A stretch of 64,000 nucleotides of DNA from UBA2365 sp964594045. Its GTDB lineage: Bacteria; Bacteroidota; Bacteroidia; Chitinophagales; Saprospiraceae. Position 1 is the stretch's first letter; each line of letters opens with the position of its first letter. Below the pieces are notes generated by a model. It did not search any database. It was not told the DNA's origin and saw only the letters and a program-made list of their open reading frames with translations. The position numbers and the translations under genes are program-made. The DNA is taken from the NCBI GenBank assembly GCA_964594045.1, contig CAZQKR010000003.1, positions 62,001 through 126,000 on the forward strand, given 5' to 3'. Positions 61,199-64,000 of this stretch are shown piece after piece.

Positions 61199-61816
61199 TT
61201 ACTCCTTCAAACCTTCAATTAGATATACAGAAGGCACAAAAGCTTTACTGACTAATCGTTGAATTTTTCCTGTTTTAAACCCTGCCGTTTCCAGAAGTTG
61301 TTTTGTCTGGTCAATTGACGGATATTCCGCTTTGGAAGTGGTAAGTTTAACTAATCTAAGCCAAAAAGCATCATACCGATTGTTTTTGTTGGCAAAAATG
61401 AGGAAAATCCTGCCTTTAGGTTTTAAATGAGATCTTAACTTCTTTAAAAACAAATGCTTATCTTCAACATAAGGAAATGCATGTGTGGACACAATATAAT
61501 CGTAGAATTCTTTTTGGAGCACATTTTCCACTTCTCCGCAAATAAATCTTATGTTTTCATTAGGGAATAATCGTCCGGCTTTTTCGATCATTTTAGGTGA
61601 TGGGTCAATACCATCAATCCTGGAATCCGGGAATTCGTTTTTCAGATCATTGCAAAGTTCGCCGATCCCACAACCTGCATCCAAAATGCTTTGGGCAGGA
61701 GGTAACTCTTTTAAAGCATTGACGATCAACAAACGCGAGGGTTTCAAAACAAATTTTTGAACCCAGAGTTTTTCATACCAGCCGGCATGGTAATCCCAGA
61801 TTTTTTGTCCAAACAT
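61199..61816 (-). CDS. SAM-dependent methyltransferase
   Basis: The protein has 205 residues from the ATG at 61816 (MFGQKIWDYHAGWYEK); a longer frame to 61975 overlaps the upstream gene and is rejected. Motif I is ILDAGCGIGELCNDL at about 45-59, motif II is IDGIDPSPKMIEKA, and DYIVSTHAFPYVEDK marks the later region. It is a class I methyltransferase of unknown substrate. It starts 5 bp after the radical SAM gene and is clearly in one operon with it, so both may act on the same small molecule or lipid. Confidence 0.88.
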   Translation of the reverse strand: MFGQKIWDYHAGWYEKLWVQKFVLKPSRLLIVNALKELPPAQSILDAGCGIGELCNDLKNEFPDSRIDGIDPSPKMIEKAGRLFPNENIRFICGEVENVLQKEFYDYIVSTHAFPYVEDKHLFLKKLRSHLKPKGRIFLIFANKNNRYDAFWLRLVKLTTSKAEYPSIDQTKQLLETAGFKTGKIQRLVSKAFVPSVYLIEGLKE

Positions 61817-61821
61817 GTTTA

Positions 61822-63183
61822 TTATTTCCAGATGAATATTTTTATAAAATATAAAGCTCCAAAATAGGCACTTTTCAACGATACTTTCAACCCATTGGCC
61901 CAACCGTATTTTCTCATCAAATGGCTGAGGGTGGTATGTCTGAATAAGGGAAGCAGATATAAAAAATAGAGCCATAAGTAATACGAAAGGGCTGAAATAT
62001 ACTTTGGTTTCTGATGTAGTCGCAAAAGGTCATAACGCCATGATTTTTTCAGATTGAACCCGGTTTTCTGTTGGATTGCATCATCAGTATTGGGTAAAAC
62101 AGTTGGTGTGGAAAAAGTGGCATATTGAATTTTATTTTTATGGACATATTTTGCGAGTTCTAAAAAACCGGAGTGCTTCCAGTCAGGATTGCAGATAAAC
62201 AGTGCAAACAATTCAATACCCAATTCCGCACAGATTTTAATGGTGAGGTCGTTGTCACCAGTCCTGGCTTTCTTGTGTACAGTCTTCAAATCCTGATCCG
62301 TAATGTATTCAAATCCGACGATCAGGCCTGAAAGTCCGTTTTGACGGAGCCTTTTTAATAAATCGTAGTTTTTGGCAATAAAGTCGGAAGTTCCGTAAGC
62401 GATGAATTTTTTCCGGATCCGGCGGTTCTCAAGCGCTTCGCAAAAAGAGTTGAGCCGTTTTTTATCAATCAGAAAATTGTCGTCAACTATAAATACATTA
62501 TCCGTCCGGAGATCCTCAATTTCATTGACTACTTCCCTGACAGGCCGGGCATGATACACTCCGCCATTCATTTTCCGGCAAAAACAAAAGGTGCATTGTC
62601 CTGTGCAACTGAATGCTGTTTTGACTGTTGCACAGGAGCCATAATGAAAGTAATAATAATGCCGTGGATTTGCATTGAACAATATCCTGTCGGGTGTCGG
62701 CAGCACAGGAGCATGACCGGAAAGCGGGGTTTTTCTGAATCCTGTTTTTTTATACGCAACACCTTCCAGGTCTTCAGGCAAAGTACCGGATTCAAGAGAT
62801 GCAGCGATCTGACTAATGGCAGGCAGATGGTTACCGTATACAACTGCATCGATAAAAGGTGAGAAAAAATGTTCAGGCACCACTTCTGCATGAACGCCTC
62901 CCACGACAATATAAAGTTCCGGAAATTTTTCCTTAAGCTTTTTTGAAAACGAAAGTACAATTGCGGTTTGGGTGATATAACAACTGATGCAAAGCAGCCG
63001 AAATTCATCGGATGAAAGTGTTTTAAACAAGGATCTTTTACTTCCTTTCACCAAAAATGAAACAGTGTGGTCTTCTTTTAAAGCAGTATAAATATATTCT
63101 AATTCAAGCGGTTCGCACGAAATCAAATAGTCCATCGGGATAGACTGCCGGGGAACTTCAGGTGTATAAAGCAAAATTTTCAT
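61822..63183 (-). CDS. B12-binding-type radical SAM protein
   Basis: The protein has 453 residues. Residues of about 1-150 have the cobalamin-binding-domain plan (MKILLYTPEVP, LLCISCYITQTA, LYIVVGGVHAEVVPE); no DxHxxG motif is seen, so B12 binding is uncertain. The radical SAM core follows with C193, C197 and C200 (CTGQCTFC), holding the [4Fe-4S] cluster. The C-terminal 100 residues are rich in Tyr, Leu and Phe (LSYYLWLYFLYLLPLF) and may associate with membrane. It could methylate or rearrange an unreactive carbon. It is transcribed just ahead of a class I methyltransferase gene. Confidence 0.88.
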   Translation of the reverse strand: MKILLYTPEVPRQSIPMDYLISCEPLELEYIYTALKEDHTVSFLVKGSKRSLFKTLSSDEFRLLCISCYITQTAIVLSFSKKLKEKFPELYIVVGGVHAEVVPEHFFSPFIDAVVYGNHLPAISQIAASLESGTLPEDLEGVAYKKTGFRKTPLSGHAPVLPTPDRILFNANPRHYYYFHYGSCATVKTAFSCTGQCTFCFCRKMNGGVYHARPVREVVNEIEDLRTDNVFIVDDNFLIDKKRLNSFCEALENRRIRKKFIAYGTSDFIAKNYDLLKRLRQNGLSGLIVGFEYITDQDLKTVHKKARTGDNDLTIKICAELGIELFALFICNPDWKHSGFLELAKYVHKNKIQYATFSTPTVLPNTDDAIQQKTGFNLKKSWRYDLLRLHQKPKYISALSYYLWLYFLYLLPLFRHTTLSHLMRKYGWANGLKVSLKSAYFGALYFIKIFIWK

Positions 63184-63429
63184 ATACAGTCTTTAAACTA
63201 CGCCGGGTTTTGAATTTCCGCTCAATAAAGGTAATGAAATTATGCACGGTCAAAAGAAATATTTTCGGTTATCCCATTAACAGACACAATATATGGGGTC
63301 TGTTATTAATTTGCCTGTTCAACCGGAGAAGTGTTTTAAAATGAACAGGAAACCGGGAATCAGGAAAATTTTTCAAAGTATAAGGATGATGATTTATTAA
63401 AGGCAAATCATATAAACTATTCCAAGGGC

Positions 63430-63457
63430 CAAAAAAAAGGACCGCTGATGCGATCCT
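63430..63457 (-). terminator. Terminator after the small hypothetical gene
   Basis: On the minus strand the stem AGGATCGC pairs with GCGGTCCT (one G-T pair), loop ATCA, followed by TTTTTTTT. It lies about 25 bases past the stop of the 76-residue protein gene. Confidence 0.75.
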
Positions 63458-63480
63458 GTTTTAATTTTAGACCAGATTTT

Positions 63481-63711
63481 TCAAATCCGGACTGCAAAAC
63501 CCGCACTGTAGTCAAGTATTTTTTGCCGGGAACTTTCTGAAGGCAAATAGGCTAATGAAGTAAAATTATCTTTTGCTTTTTTCAGCCTGAGATACAATTG
63601 AAACAATTGAGGATCATTTTCAAGTGCATATTCAACTTCAAGTCTTTCAAACAAATCCGATTCCCGGTATACATATCTGACCAGTGCATTCTCCGTGTAA
63701 ATTTCTTCCAT
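63481..63711 (-). CDS. Small hypothetical protein
   Basis: The protein has 76 residues from the ATG at 63711; three codons upstream an alternative Met at 63720 exists. It reads like the short Bacteroidota proteins with VRYVYRESDLFERLEVEYAL then DPQLFQLYLRLKKAKDNF and a conserved SSRQKILDYS at the end, which resemble the N-terminal part of anti-sigma factors but lack Cys residues. No known function. It has its own terminator and is probably a single gene. Confidence 0.6.
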   Translation of the reverse strand: MEEIYTENALVRYVYRESDLFERLEVEYALENDPQLFQLYLRLKKAKDNFTSLAYLPSESSRQKILDYSAGFAVRI

Positions 63712-63800
63712 ACAGTACATTTATTCATTAATGCTTTTTACATCACTCTTAACTTTAAAATGATTGTAAATATTGTATGGTTTTAAATTATTTTTTCAGC

Positions 63801-64000
63801 CTATTTGACACGTTTCCAGTACTGTGTCCGCCCTATAAGAGAAATACCGATATAACCCCTTACAGCCAGTTTGTTTTTACTTTCAAGGGATATTTTACAC
63901 CTGTAAACACTACCATCAGCCGGATCCACGATCTCACCACCTGTGAGCTTTTCCCCGTCTGCCTTCATGTCCCACAGAATATCGAGGTTGATCAGGCTCT
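63801..64000 (-). CDS. DUF2147-family protein, 5' end outside window
   Basis: This is an open frame on the minus strand that ends at the TAG at 63801-63803 and runs out of the right edge. The visible 66 residues include DMKADGEKLTGGEIVDPADG, then VYRCKISLESKNKLAVRGY (in part) and end in IGISLIGRTQYWKRVK. The GG.I.DP..G..Y.C...L....L.VRGYIG.SL.GRTQ.W.RV pattern is that of DUF2147 proteins, small exported beta-rich proteins without a proven role. Start and signal peptide are not in the window. Confidence 0.85.
   Translation of the reverse strand, partial: SLINLDILWDMKADGEKLTGGEIVDPADGSVYRCKISLESKNKLAVRGYIGISLIGRTQYWKRVK

Noticed and set aside
61817..61975. N-terminal extension of the methyltransferase
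   Set aside because: The extra 53 residues overlap the end of the radical SAM gene and do not fit the family; the ATG at 61816 gives a normal N-terminus.
1..64000. tRNA, rRNA, riboswitch or prophage genes
   Set aside because: No cloverleaf, rRNA-like or phage structural sequence was noticed in the gaps between genes; small or unusual RNAs could have been missed by eye.

Overview
The window looks like chromosome of a Bacteroidota bacterium, most likely from the Saprospiria/Chitinophagia side. This is inferred from gene content, not from a marker tree. The signs are: two proteins with C-terminal type IX secretion (T9SS) sorting tails, an S46 dipeptidyl-peptidase, a PadR-PspC pair, several TAnnTTTG-type -7 promoter elements, moderate GC, and weak Shine-Dalgarno sequences. 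No rRNA, tRNA, CRISPR array, prophage or insertion sequence was found. Most genes are ordinary housekeeping or surface genes in short operons.

Layout. 1-4.8 kb: a three-gene operon with a giant multihaem cytochrome (33 CxxCH motifs visible, cut by the left edge), an outer-membrane beta-barrel protein and an OB-fold lipoprotein. 5-6.7 kb: a YidE/AspT-type transporter on the minus strand. 7-16 kb: a GH20 hexosaminidase lipoprotein, then two fold-type II PLP enzymes, an 853-residue molybdenum hydroxylase and an unknown protein. 16.2-16.8 kb: a HicAB toxin-antitoxin pair. 17.4-29.5 kb: a DUF486 protein, an M1-peptidase-like protein that has lost its zinc site, an aspartase fused to a cyclic-nucleotide-binding-like domain, a repeat/palindrome island, a thioredoxin, a DPP11-like S46 peptidase, and PadR-PspC. 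29.5-38.7 kb: Pcm, phosphohexomutase, ElaA, a degenerate EEP protein, YceI, pirin, an FMN reductase and a POT transporter. 39-46.3 kb: MgtE, two GH13 enzymes (one cytosolic, one T9SS-exported) and a glycosyltransferase. 46.5-51 kb: OsmC, AhcY, RsmA, a YqeY-like protein, an unknown protein and a UPF0104 flippase-like protein. 51.5-57.3 kb: a porin-like protein, Acs, an OFA-family transporter and RecA. 57.7-64 kb: a DUF1800/DUF1501 pair, a B12-type radical SAM protein with a methyltransferase, a small protein, and a DUF2147 gene cut by the right edge.

Working together. The cytochrome, barrel and lipoprotein could form an electron conduit across the outer membrane; this is the strongest candidate for an undescribed system here. 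The porin-like protein, Acs and OFA transporter look like uptake and activation of a short monocarboxylate. The two PLP enzymes and the Mo hydroxylase are tightly spaced and probably co-transcribed, but their joint substrate is unknown. Functions are assigned from remembered family motifs; no database search was run.
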